Below are positions 52,045-63,229 of a DNA stretch of 64,000 nt, piece by piece. Every line of letters starts with the position of its first letter. Within the stretch, counting starts at the first letter, position 1. Source of the stretch: Leifsonia sp. PS1209 (lineage in GTDB: Bacteria > Actinomycetota > Actinomycetes > Actinomycetales > Microbacteriaceae); contig NZ_CP051154.1 of the NCBI RefSeq assembly GCF_012317045.1, positions 1,054,001 through 1,118,000 of the forward strand, in the 5' to 3' direction. The notes beneath the pieces were generated by a model, which saw only the letters and a program-made list of their open reading frames with translations, did not search any database and had not been told where the DNA came from. Position numbers and translations under genes: made by a program.

Positions 52045-53435
52045 GCGGCGGGCGGGGGAGGCGGAGGCGGAGGGTATGAGCCGCCAGGCGGGTACGAGCC
52101 ACCGGGCGGGTACGAGCCCGGCGAAGGCGGGTACTGACCGGGCGCGGGCGGATACGGCGGCTGCTGCGTGAAGACCGGAGCGGACAGGTACGGGTCGGGG
52201 GCGTCCTGCCCGGTCTGGCGCGCCTCCACGAACCGCACCAGCTGCAGGTCCAGGCCCTCCTTGCGCATCCGGAGGTCGATGTAGATGAGTGCGACGACGG
52301 AGGTCTGCACCACGGCCATGATCGCCCCGACGATCGCTCCGACCACGCTGGCCAGCAGGTTGACGCCGAGCTGCCCGGCCAGCACCTGACTGAAACTGGA
52401 CGCATCCGGCGAGGACAGCGACGTCGGCGCGAAGACGCCCCCGACGATGCCGCCGAGCAGGCCGAACGGGATGGAGATGATCTGCGCGACGGCGTAGACG
52501 ATCACGGCGATGAGGGCGACCGTGCCGAAGGTCTTCCAGAAGTAGCCGGTGGTCAGCCCCCACGAACGCGCCATCGCACGGCGGATCGGGAGGCGTTCGA
52601 GCACGATGGCGCTCGGCACGAGCACGAGCTTGGTGTTCAGCCAGATGGCGAGGACGATCAGGCCGAGGAACCCGAAGATGAGCACGAGCACGCCGCCGAC
52701 CACCCCTGCGGGCCCGAGGGCGAACAGCACGGCGGCGATGACGGCGACCAGCGCGGCGGAGAGGAACCAGGCGAGGCCGAACAGGAAGGTCCAGGCGATC
52801 AGGGCGCCCACGCGTCCGCGCACCAGCCGCCAGACCCCGCGGAAGGTCAGCTTCTCGCCGACCGTCCCCCTGGCCACCTCGCCGACGATCACGCCCTGGA
52901 GCAGCGCGTTGGAGATGCCGTCGATCACGGCGGACAGCAGGCCGAGCACGATCGTGCCCCCGACCGCCCCCGCCATCAGGGCGCTGCGGTCGTCGGCGGT
53001 CGCGTTGATCGCCCTGTCCATCAGCAGGTAGATGCCGGAGAAGATGAGCACGCTCGCGATGATCGACGGGATGCCCCTCAGCAGCAGCGCCGCGCCGACG
53101 GTGATCTTCGGGTTGCGCCGCAGCGTCTGGAACGGGGCACCGATGAGTGTTCCGAAACTCAGCGGCCGCAGCGGGATGAGGCCGGGCTTCGGCGGGGGAG
53201 TCCAGCCGGGCTGCTGAGGGAAGCCTGCGCCGGGCTGGCCGTACTGGGTGACGCCGGGCTGCTGCTGGCCGTATCCGGGCTGCTGCTGGCCGTATCCGAG
53301 CTGCTGCTGGCCGTATCCCGGGGCGTACTCCCCGTACTGCGGCGCGGGAGGGACGAGGGACTCGTTGCCCGCGCTCGCCCCTGCTCCATCGCCTGCCTGC
53401 GACCCCGGTGCCTGCCAGTTCTGCTCGTCGGTCAC
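52041..53435 (-). CDS. GPDPase membrane-domain-like protein with repeat termini
   Basis: The start is GTG at 53435, with AGAGGGG about 6-12 nt upstream; longer frames lack support. The protein has 464 residues. An 85-residue N-terminus carries Gly-Tyr-Gly-Gln-Gln repeats, then six or more helices match the membrane domain found in glycerophosphodiester phosphodiesterases (PF10110), with KLVLVPSAIVLERLPIRRAM as its signature. A Tyr-Pro-Pro-Gly-Gly-Ser tail ends in eight Pro. The catalytic phosphodiesterase domain is absent. It heads the MoxR operon. Confidence 0.83.
   Translation of the reverse strand: MTDEQNWQAPGSQAGDGAGASAGNESLVPPAPQYGEYAPGYGQQQLGYGQQQPGYGQQQPGVTQYGQPGAGFPQQPGWTPPPKPGLIPLRPLSFGTLIGAPFQTLRRNPKITVGAALLLRGIPSIIASVLIFSGIYLLMDRAINATADDRSALMAGAVGGTIVLGLLSAVIDGISNALLQGVIVGEVARGTVGEKLTFRGVWRLVRGRVGALIAWTFLFGLAWFLSAALVAVIAAVLFALGPAGVVGGVLVLIFGFLGLIVLAIWLNTKLVLVPSAIVLERLPIRRAMARSWGLTTGYFWKTFGTVALIAVIVYAVAQIISIPFGLLGGIVGGVFAPTSLSSPDASSFSQVLAGQLGVNLLASVVGAIVGAIMAVVQTSVVALIYIDLRMRKEGLDLQLVRFVEARQTGQDAPDPYLSAPVFTQQPPYPPAPGQYPPSPGSYPPGGSYPPGGSYPPPPPPPPAA
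53254..53316 (-). repeat. Three tandem 21-bp repeats
   Basis: Units at 53254-53274, 53275-53295 and 53296-53316 are identical except for one base in the third. They encode the Gly-Tyr-Gly-Gln-Gln-Gln-Pro/Leu heptapeptide repeats of the membrane protein's N-terminus. Confidence 0.85.
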
Positions 53436-53636
53436 GCGGTGCCCCTCTTTCCCGTGCGTAGTCCGCTCCCATGCTGGCACATCCGGGGCGGGAGCACTGC
53501 CCCACCCACAGGGCACGTTCGGCAGGCTTTCACGGGTGGCGCAGGAGTGTCGACTACGCTGGCACGGAGACTTCAGCAGTCATCGGGACCTCAGTGGTCT
53601 CCGGCCGCCCGAGAATGGTTGTGGGAAACTTCGGAA

Positions 53637-54320
53637 ATGAACAGTCGCATCCTGGTGGTCGACGACGACACCGCCCTCGCCGAGATGATCGGCATCGTGC
53701 TGCGCACCGAGGGATTCGACCCCGTCTTCTGTGAGGACGGCGCGCTCGCCGTCGACACGTTCCGCTCCTCGAAGCCCGACCTGGTGCTCCTCGACCTCAT
53801 GCTGCCCGGACTGGACGGCATCGAGGTGTGCAGCCGCATCCGGGCGGAGTCCGGCACGCCCGTGATCATGCTGACCGCCAAGTCGGACACTGCGGATGTG
53901 GTCAAGGGCCTCGAGTCCGGCGCAGACGACTACATGGTCAAGCCGTTCAACCCGAAAGAGCTCGTCGCGCGCATCAAGACCCGGCTGCGTCCGGCATCCA
54001 CGGTGCCCGCCGCCGAGCAGTTGCGGATCGGCGACCTCTTGGTCGACGTGGCAGGCCACGAGGTCAAGCGCGGCGACGCCCGCATCAACCTGACTCCGCT
54101 CGAGTTCGACCTCTTGCTCGCCCTGGCTTCCAAGCCGCAGCAGGTGTTCACCCGCGAGATGCTCCTCGAACAGGTCTGGGGATACCACTACAAAGCGGAC
54201 ACCCGCCTGGTGAACGTGCACGTCCAGCGCCTGCGCGCCAAGGTGGAGCAGGACCCGGACAACCCCAAGATCGTCATGACCGTGCGCGGGGTCGGCTACC
54301 GCGCCGGCGCCGTCACGTAG
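53637..54320 (+). CDS. mtrA: Response regulator MtrA
   Basis: MtrA is the DNA-binding regulator of the MtrAB system that couples cell-wall homeostasis to division in actinobacteria. The 227-residue protein has the receiver domain (ILVVDDDTALAEMIG, phosphoacceptor Asp53 in LLDLMLPGLDG, conserved Lys in VKPFNP) and an OmpR-type winged helix (LTPLEFDLLLAL, RLVNVHVQRLRAKVE, VRGVGYR). The ATG at 53637 starts directly at the conserved domain; the open frame upstream is promoter DNA. Upstream is a 201-bp gap to the divergent membrane-protein operon. mtrB follows after 22 nt. Confidence 0.96.
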   Translation: MNSRILVVDDDTALAEMIGIVLRTEGFDPVFCEDGALAVDTFRSSKPDLVLLDLMLPGLDGIEVCSRIRAESGTPVIMLTAKSDTADVVKGLESGADDYMVKPFNPKELVARIKTRLRPASTVPAAEQLRIGDLLVDVAGHEVKRGDARINLTPLEFDLLLALASKPQQVFTREMLLEQVWGYHYKADTRLVNVHVQRLRAKVEQDPDNPKIVMTVRGVGYRAGAVT

Positions 54321-54342
54321 CGCGCCGGAAGCGGCGCCCCGG

Positions 54343-55992
54343 ATGCGGTACAGGTGGATGGACGGGCGATGGTGGCGGCAGCTTCCCTCGCAGCTCGTCG
54401 GCGTGTGGCGGCGCTCGCTGCAGGTCCGCACGGTCGCCATCACGCTGCTGCTGACCGGCATCGCCATCCTGATCACGGGCATCTACATGGCGCTCAGCAT
54501 CAGCAACGACCTCTACCAGTCGCGGCTCGACCAGGCGCTCCGTGACTCCAGCAGGGCGACCACCTCCGCCCAGACGACGCTGAACGCCTCGGATGTCTCC
54601 GCGTCCGACACGGGGAAGAACCTGCTCAACTCCACGCTGCAGACCGTGCAGGGCGCCACGTCGAGCAGGCTCATCGCCGCCTACCGCGTGCCGGGCCAGG
54701 ATGTGTCCGTGCCTGCGCCGCCGGACCGGTCCAGCCCTGGACTGAACGGCGTGATCTCCAGCGAGCTGCGCGCCCAGGTGCAGAACGGCGGGACCAAGCA
54801 GTTCTACCAATCCGTCGCACTGCCGGCGGGGAACGGGACCACCGACCCCGGCATCGTCGTCGGCACCCAGCTCACCCTGCCGAGCTACGGGCACTACGAG
54901 CTCTACATCGGCTATAACCTGCGCGACTCGGAGAACACCCTGCTGTTCGTGCAGGGCACCCTCCTGCTCGCCGGGTTCGCCCTCATCCTGCTCATCGGTG
55001 CGATCACCTGGGTGATCGTCCGGTTCGCCGTCCAGCCGATCCGGGTGGCGGCGGAGACCAGCGAGCGCCTGGCCGCCGGAGACCTGGCCGTGCGCATCCC
55101 GGAGCACGGTGAGGACGTGTTCGCGTCGCTGGCGCGCTCGTTCAACGGGATGGCGGACAGCCTGCAGAGCCAGATCAACCAGCTGGCGACGCTCTCGCAG
55201 CTGCAGCAGCGGTTCGTCTCGGACGTGTCGCACGAACTGCGCACGCCGCTCACGACCATCCGGTTGGCCGGCGACGTGATCTACGACCAGCGCGAGTCGT
55301 TCCCTCCAGCGACGGAGCGCACCGCCGAGCTTCTGCACACCCAGATCGAGCGGTTCGACCGCTTGCTGTCCGACCTGCTCGAGATCAGCAGGTACGACGC
55401 GGGCTCCGTCGCCCTCGACCCGGAGCCCACCAACCTGGTGCGCCTCGCCGACGACGTGGTCGACGAGCTGCGCACGCTGGCCGAGCAGAACGGCTCCGAG
55501 CTGCGACTGGATGCGCCGGGCGGCTACTTCGACGTCGGCATGGACCCGAGGCGCATCCGCCGCGTCGTGCGCAACCTCATCGGCAACGCCATCGAGCACG
55601 GCGACGGCAAGCCCGTGGTCGTGACCGTCGACAGCAACGAGAGCGCCGTCGCGCTCACCGTCCGGGACTACGGGATCGGGATGAGCCAGCAGGAGGTCAA
55701 CCACGTGTTCGACCGGTTCTGGCGGGCCGACCCGTCGCGCAAGCGCACCATCGGCGGCACTGGGCTCGGTCTCGCGATCTCGCTGGAGGACGCGACGCTG
55801 CACTCCGGCTGGCTGCAGGTCTGGTCCGCTCCTGGGGCAGGCTCCTGCTTCCGGCTGACCCTGCCGCGCGTGCCAGGCAAGGAGATCGCGTCGTCTCCGC
55901 TCCCGCTTCCGCCGGTCGACGCCGGAGCCACCGGGGTGGCCGGTGCGCGGGCGGGGACGCAGGAGCTGACGGACAGAGGGGCGACAACATGA
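54343..55992 (+). CDS. mtrB: Sensor histidine kinase MtrB
   Basis: The protein has 549 residues. Helix 1 (about 30-50) and helix 2 (about 205-227) flank an extracytoplasmic sensor domain of about 150 residues; a HAMP domain follows ([19 protein letters not shown]). The phosphoacceptor is His297 in [11 protein letters not shown], the N box is [13 protein letters not shown]1 is VRDYGIGM and G2 [11 protein letters not shown] Pro/Ala-rich tail of 45 residues ends the protein. It phosphorylates MtrA. The stop overlaps the lpqB start as ATGA, the usual mtrA-mtrB-lpqB arrangement. Confidence 0.96.
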   Translation: MRYRWMDGRWWRQLPSQLVGVWRRSLQVRTVAITLLLTGIAILITGIYMALSISNDLYQSRLDQALRDSSRATTSAQTTLNASDVSASDTGKNLLNSTLQTVQGATSSRLIAAYRVPGQDVSVPAPPDRSSPGLNGVISSELRAQVQNGGTKQFYQSVALPAGNGTTDPGIVVGTQLTLPSYGHYELYIGYNLRDSENTLLFVQGTLLLAGFALILLIGAITWVIVRFAVQPIRVAAETSERLAAGDLAVRIPEHGEDVFASLARSFNGMADSLQSQINQLATLSQLQQRFVSDVSHELRTPLTTIRLAGDVIYDQRESFPPATERTAELLHTQIERFDRLLSDLLEISRYDAGSVALDPEPTNLVRLADDVVDELRTLAEQNGSELRLDAPGGYFDVGMDPRRIRRVVRNLIGNAIEHGDGKPVVVTVDSNESAVALTVRDYGIGMSQQEVNHVFDRFWRADPSRKRTIGGTGLGLAISLEDATLHSGWLQVWSAPGAGSCFRLTLPRVPGKEIASSPLPLPPVDAGATGVAGARAGTQELTDRGATT

Positions 55993-57689
55993 GACTCCAC
56001 AGCCCGTTGCGCCGCACCGTCGCCGGTGTGGTCGCCGCCGTCGTGCTCTGCGTGCTCGCCGCGTGCGCGAGTATCCCGAGTTCGGGGCCGGTGCGCCAGG
56101 GTGGTCCGGTTGCGCAGGTCAACGACCCGCTCGACCTCGACTTCAACCCGTCTCCGCCGGAGAAGGGCGCGACCCAGGAGCGGATCGTCCAGGGCTTCAT
56201 CGACGCAGCGTCCAGCCCGAAGAACAACTTCGACATCGCCAGGAAGTACCTCACCAGGGCGATGTCGGCCAAGTGGAACCCGGACGAGTCGGTGACGGTC
56301 GACGACGGCCGCAACCGGTCGTTCGACCACGACGGCAACCAGTGGAGCGTCCAGGTGAACCCGGTCGCCAACGTCGACAGCGTCGGTGCGTACCATCCGG
56401 TGTCGAGCACGGCGCCGGTCGGCCTCCGCTACGAGCTCGAGAAGCAGGACGGCGAGTGGCGCATCGCCGTGGCTCCGAACGGCGTGATCATCGACGACCC
56501 GACGTTCCGGTCCGTCTACTCCCAGCAGCCCGTCTACTTCTTCAGCCCCGACTACGCCTATCTGGTGCCGGATGCGCGCTGGTTCCCCGCCCGCGTCGCC
56601 ACCGCGGCCACGCGGGTCGCGAGCGCCATCCTGGCCGGGCCGGCCAAGTGGCTGAACGGTGCCGTGACCAGCGCCTTCCCGCAGGGGACGCAGCTGGCGC
56701 TCCCGTCGGTGACGACCTCGGGAGGGGTCGCCAGGGTCGACCTGAGCTCGGAGGCTGGACAGGCGGACACGCTCGCCCTGCAACGGATGCAGCTCGAACT
56801 CGAGCAGAGCCTCGGCAGCCTCGCGCAGAGCGTCGAGATCTCGATCGAGGGCAACCTGCAGCAGATCCCGCCGCTCAGCGACGCCAACGCGCCCACCCAG
56901 GACCCGCCCGTCGACTCGCACCCCATCGTCTACCGCCAGAACACCTTCGGCCTGCTGAGCGGGTCGAGCGTCACCGAGCTGAGCGGGATCAGCGACAAGA
57001 TCGTCGCCCTGCAGCCCACCGCCGTCGCCCTGAACGCGGCACGGGACGAGGCGGCCGTGCTGTCCCACGGAGCGACGTACGTCGTGCGCAAGAGCGCTGA
57101 GCCCGCCAAAGTGGATGCGCGCCCCGGCCTGATCGCGCCCGCCATCGACACGAGCGGCTGGGTCTGGTCGGTGCCGCAGGGCAGCCCGGGCGCGCTGCAG
57201 GCGTACAGCCAGGACGGGCAGGCGCATCCGGTGAAGACCGCGTGGCCGTCTGCCTCCGCCATCGAGTCGCTCGCGGTGTCCCGCGACGGAACGCGCGTGG
57301 TCGCGCTGCTCACGAACGGCGCGCAGACGCTCCTGGTCGCTGCGGGCGTCGTCCGCGGTGAGGCAGGGGTGCCGACAGCCCTCACCGAGCCGATCGAGCT
57401 GGCCGTCGGCCAGGGGACCCCGCGCTCCGTGGCCTGGACCGGCGAGCTGACGGTCGCCGTGCTCAGCGACCTGAGCGGCGACGCGACGTCGATCTCCGAG
57501 CAGACCATCGGCGGCACCTCCACCACGACCGCGGGCCCGGGTGGAGGCATGACGATCGTCGGAGCAGGCGGCCTCGCCCGCTACCTGGTGCTCACCTCCG
57601 ACGGCTCGCTGCAAGCCCCGACGGGCACAGGCTGGCAGGCGCAGACCGACAAGGTCGGCGCCGTCGCGGTGCAGCTCGGCCAGCCGTGA
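55989..57689 (+). CDS. lpqB: Lipoprotein LpqB
   Basis: The protein has 566 residues. The signal peptide ends in the lipobox LAAC (Cys near residue 22), so the mature protein is lipid-anchored outside. A first domain (about 60-300, with [18 protein letters not shown] and the GerMN-like [14 protein letters not shown] segment) is followed by a beta-propeller-like domain. LpqB interacts with the MtrB sensor domain and modulates MtrAB signalling in mycobacteria. The coding region overlaps mtrB by 4 nt. Confidence 0.94.
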   Translation: MRLHSPLRRTVAGVVAAVVLCVLAACASIPSSGPVRQGGPVAQVNDPLDLDFNPSPPEKGATQERIVQGFIDAASSPKNNFDIARKYLTRAMSAKWNPDESVTVDDGRNRSFDHDGNQWSVQVNPVANVDSVGAYHPVSSTAPVGLRYELEKQDGEWRIAVAPNGVIIDDPTFRSVYSQQPVYFFSPDYAYLVPDARWFPARVATAATRVASAILAGPAKWLNGAVTSAFPQGTQLALPSVTTSGGVARVDLSSEAGQADTLALQRMQLELEQSLGSLAQSVEISIEGNLQQIPPLSDANAPTQDPPVDSHPIVYRQNTFGLLSGSSVTELSGISDKIVALQPTAVALNAARDEAAVLSHGATYVVRKSAEPAKVDARPGLIAPAIDTSGWVWSVPQGSPGALQAYSQDGQAHPVKTAWPSASAIESLAVSRDGTRVVALLTNGAQTLLVAAGVVRGEAGVPTALTEPIELAVGQGTPRSVAWTGELTVAVLSDLSGDATSISEQTIGGTSTTTAGPGGGMTIVGAGGLARYLVLTSDGSLQAPTGTGWQAQTDKVGAVAVQLGQP

Positions 57690-57806
57690 CCCTGCTGCGC
57701 TGAGAGCGGCGCAGCTGTTCTCTCCACAGGCCAGGTAGTTCGGCGCGTTCTCCACCGATTCCCACCGCCCGGCCCGCCGCGACCTCCCGCACGGGATGCT
57801 CGAACC

Positions 57807-58517
57807 ATGACACCGACCACCCTGATCCGCGACTCCCTCCTCGACGCGGCCGCCGTGCTGCTCCCCGTGCGCTGCAGCGGCTGCGACCGCCCAGACCGCG
57901 CCGTGTGCGAGGACTGCACGCGCGCCTTGCGGCCAGGACCGATCGCGCCGGACGCCTTCGACCTTCCGCTTCTCGCAGCGCTCGACTACGACGGCGTGAC
58001 CAGGCGCGTGCTGCTCGCCTTCAAAGACGGCGGGCGAACCGACGCGGCGCCCGTGCTCGCCGGAGCTTTGCGGGCGGCCATCATGGCAGCCCTTCCTCAG
58101 CTGCGACCGGATGCGCCTCCCGTGCGTCTCCGCCCTGATGCACCGCGCGCCGTCCTCCCCGTCGTCATCCCGTCGACCCGCGCCGCCTTCCGCCACAGGG
58201 GATACCACCCGACGGCGATGCTCCTGCGCCGGTCGCGCATCCTGTCGCCCCCGTTGTGGCGCGCGCTGCGGCTCACCAGGCAGACCCACGACCAGGTCGG
58301 CCTCACCGCCGGCCAGCGTGCAGGCAACCGGGAGGGCAGCCTCGTCGCGTCCCCGCGGCTGCAGGGGAGGGACTGCCTGATCGTCGACGACATCGTCACC
58401 ACGGGTTCCACCGTGCGGGAGGCGGCACGTGCCGTCGCCGCAGCCGGAGGCAGGATCGTCGCCGCCGTAGCAGTCGCGCGGACGCCGCTGCGAGGGGGCA
58501 CGCCGCGGTTGTCCTGA
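57807..58517 (+). CDS. comF: ComF-family phosphoribosyltransferase-like protein
   Basis: The protein has 236 residues. Two Cys pairs (C23/C26 and C34/C37) form a zinc-ribbon-like N-terminus; AALDYDGVTRRVLLAFKDGG, RHRGYHPTAMLL and QVGLTAGQRAGN are the family core, and LIVDDIVTTGST near residue 192 is the PRPP-binding loop. ComF is needed for DNA uptake in competent bacteria; in actinobacteria the role is unproven and no other competence gene is in the window. It lies 117 nt after lpqB, the same order as in M. tuberculosis. Confidence 0.9.
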   Translation: MTPTTLIRDSLLDAAAVLLPVRCSGCDRPDRAVCEDCTRALRPGPIAPDAFDLPLLAALDYDGVTRRVLLAFKDGGRTDAAPVLAGALRAAIMAALPQLRPDAPPVRLRPDAPRAVLPVVIPSTRAAFRHRGYHPTAMLLRRSRILSPPLWRALRLTRQTHDQVGLTAGQRAGNREGSLVASPRLQGRDCLIVDDIVTTGSTVREAARAVAAAGGRIVAAVAVARTPLRGGTPRLS

Positions 58518-58666
58518 CGCACGGGGACCGCTCGGGAAACCTTCGGCAGATAGAGCACTTCTCCCTGTTCACTTCCGAGGCGGACGGCACTACGGTGGTC
58601 GAAAAGGTGTGGATGACCCGCCCTTCGTGATCCGGGCGGACGGCACGCCGGAACAGGGAGGTCTCC

Positions 58667-59371
58667 ATGGACATCAACATCATCGGACGCAACCTGGGAA
58701 TCACCGATCGTTTCCGTGAATACGCGACTGAGAAGGCGGAAAAGGTCTCGCACCTCGCCGAACGCGCGATCTCTTTCGAGATCAAGGTCAGTCGTCACAA
58801 CGAGAAGGTCGGCACCCAGAACGGCGATGATCGCGTCGAACTGACACTCGTCGGCCCCAAGGCCGTGGTGAGGTCGGAAGCGACCGGGACCGACAAGTAC
58901 GCGGCGTTCGACATCGCCCTCGGAAAGCTCCTGGAACGGGTGCGCAGGGCGAAGGACCGTCGCAAGGTGCATCGCGGCCAGCACAGGCCGACGTCGCTCC
59001 GAGAGGCGAGCACGGACGGCTTCAGCGCCGTCGGACTCGCCGCGGCCCCCGTCGCAGTACTCGATCAGGTGAGGACGGGCAGCGTTCCTGTCGTCTCCGA
59101 TGATGCGGAAGGAGCGGAGGAGGCGGAGGACGATTACAGCCCCGTCGTCATCCGCAAGAAGGTGTTCGCCTCCGTCCCCATGACCGTCGACGACGCTCTG
59201 TACTACATGGAGCTCGTCGGCCACGATTTCTACCTCTTCATCGACCAGGAGAACCAGCGACCGAGCGTCGTCTACCGCCGCAAAGGCTGGGACTACGGCG
59301 TGATCGCCCTGGACGACGAGGCGGAGGAACTGCAGGAGGTCGCGACCGCGAGCCGCAAGCTCGGAGGCTGA
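58667..59371 (+). CDS. hpf: Ribosome hibernation-promoting factor, long form
   Basis: The protein has 234 residues with a clear GGGAGG site. Residues 1-105 are the ribosome-binding domain (MDINIIGRNLGITDRFREYA, KYAAFDIALGKLLERVRRAK), a linker of about 60 residues rich in Ala, Glu and Asp follows, and the C-terminal dimerisation domain is intact (VVIRKKVFASVPMTVDDALY, GHDFYLFIDQE, VVYRRKGWDYGVI). Long HPF joins two 70S ribosomes into inactive 100S dimers in stationary phase. Confidence 0.95.
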   Translation: MDINIIGRNLGITDRFREYATEKAEKVSHLAERAISFEIKVSRHNEKVGTQNGDDRVELTLVGPKAVVRSEATGTDKYAAFDIALGKLLERVRRAKDRRKVHRGQHRPTSLREASTDGFSAVGLAAAPVAVLDQVRTGSVPVVSDDAEGAEEAEDDYSPVVIRKKVFASVPMTVDDALYYMELVGHDFYLFIDQENQRPSVVYRRKGWDYGVIALDDEAEELQEVATASRKLGG

Positions 59372-59415
59372 CCGGCATCCGGTCTCGGTGACACCGGCTT
59401 TGTGACACCGGAACA

Positions 59416-59456
59416 GCGCCGATGGTGGCGGCCCAGGCGGCCGTCACCATCGGCGC
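59416..59456. terminator. Strong hairpin between hpf and secA
   Basis: Perfect 12-bp arms GCGCCGATGGTG (59416-59427) and CACCATCGGCGC (59445-59456) close a GC-rich loop that contains a further GGCC/GGCC pair. It stands 45 nt after the hpf stop and 155 nt before secA. There is no T tract, so it may end hpf transcription or act in a long secA leader. A direct repeat GTGACACCGG (59388-59397, 59402-59411) lies just before it. Confidence 0.6.
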
Positions 59457-59513
59457 CCCGCTTTCCGGAGCGCCCTCACAGGAACTACCCGCCGAACCCA
59501 ACGGCGAAACAAG

Positions 59514-59519
59514 TACGAT
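59514..59519 (+). promoter_or_regulatory. Candidate secA -10 box TACGAT
   Basis: TACGAT in the AT-richer stretch after the hairpin could start a secA transcript with a leader of about 85 nt. No clear -35 is visible. Confidence 0.3.
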
Positions 59520-59610
59520 ATGTCTAGCGTCGGCCACGGCCGGCGGTTCGACGTGCGCCCGACTGGGCGACAGGCGACATCAGCCTGAACAAACAAAGTG
59601 GAGTGCATAC

Positions 59611-62418
<2,808 letters not shown>

Positions 62419-62436
62419 CCAGCGCCTGACCGACCA

Positions 62437-62468
62437 CGAATGGCCGCCCCGCCCGGGGCGGCCATTCG
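62437..62468. terminator. Bidirectional intrinsic-type terminator after secA
   Basis: Perfect 14-bp arms CGAATGGCCGCCCC (62437-62450) and GGGGCGGCCATTCG (62455-62468) with a 4-nt loop, 18 nt after the secA stop and 18 nt before the end of the convergent gene. T tracts are lacking on both sides, as is common in high-GC actinobacteria. Confidence 0.8.
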
Positions 62469-62486
62469 CGTCTCCGGCTGGTGATT

Positions 62487-63038
62487 TCACAGCACTGTCA
62501 TCGCGCTCGCCCTCCAGCGCGAGCCGACCACGTCGAGGCGCATGGCGACGGCGCGCGTGCGGTTGGGCTGGTGCACGAGCACGACCGCCTCGATCACGCC
62601 GTCGCGGGGCGTCGCGATGTACGGCTCGCCGACCCAGAGGCGCGGGCGCTGGACCGGGTTGCCCGCGATCTTCCTGGTGCGCTCCGAGATGGTGGTGCGT
62701 CGCAGCAGATGCACGAAGACCGAGTCGCTCACCCAGCGGCTGAGCTGGTCGATGTTCCTCGCTCCGGCCAGGACCTCGATGACGCGCAGAGCGAGGTTGG
62801 CTGCGAGAGGCGCCGGATCGGGCAGCCCGTCCGCGCGCGGGACGGCTGGAAGCTCCGCGACGGCCCGGAACGGCGCAGCCCCACCCTCGGGCCCCCGGCC
62901 CCGTCCACGCGCCTCCTGAGCCGCTTCAGGCGCAGCCACCGCATCCACCCCCTGCCGCGCCCGGAGGCGCATCCCGGCCCGTTCGCGGAGGGCGGTCGGG
63001 CTGGTGCGGTCGTCGTGGTGGTTGAGAACGGTGGTCAC
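62487..63038 (-). CDS. Rv3235-family protein
   Basis: The protein has 183 residues from the GTG at 63038, with GAGGGG about 10 nt upstream. The N-terminal 70 residues are Arg/Ala-rich and probably disordered. The conserved C-terminal domain (LAANLALRVIEVLAGARNID, LSRWVSDSVFVHLLRR, AVVLVHQPNRTRAVAMRLD) matches the small alpha/beta family known from M. tuberculosis Rv3235, found next to secA across actinobacteria. The function is unknown; SecA-related work is only suggested by gene order. Confidence 0.85.
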   Translation of the reverse strand: MTTVLNHHDDRTSPTALRERAGMRLRARQGVDAVAAPEAAQEARGRGRGPEGGAAPFRAVAELPAVPRADGLPDPAPLAANLALRVIEVLAGARNIDQLSRWVSDSVFVHLLRRTTISERTRKIAGNPVQRPRLWVGEPYIATPRDGVIEAVVLVHQPNRTRAVAMRLDVVGSRWRASAMTVL

Positions 63039-63217
63039 AGGAGTTTTCCCCTCGTCGTGGCCGCGGCTGTGCGGCGACTTGCTTCGGTGCTGGCAGCGGG
63101 AAGCCTCTCCTCGCTCCGGCCGCCGCGTGAGTGTCACTCAAGCAGGCGCGTCTACGGGGAGTCCAGGGCTCTAACACAGGCTGTGGATAACATCCGTGAT
63201 CGTGTCGGGGGACTGCC

Positions 63218-63223
63218 TAGACT
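63218..63223 (+). promoter_or_regulatory. -10 box TAGACT, likely leaderless start
   Basis: TAGACT ends 6 nt before the GTG at 63230. No Shine-Dalgarno precedes that GTG, so the kinase transcript is probably leaderless. Confidence 0.5.
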
Positions 63224-63229
63224 AGGTGC

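Noticed and set aside
53240..53330. Short tandem repeats considered as CRISPR
   Set aside because: The units are contiguous without spacers and stay in frame in a coding sequence.
53439..53636. In-frame extension upstream of mtrA
   Set aside because: The translation (PTGHVRQAFTGG and on) has no family similarity, and MtrA starts at NSRILVVDDD.
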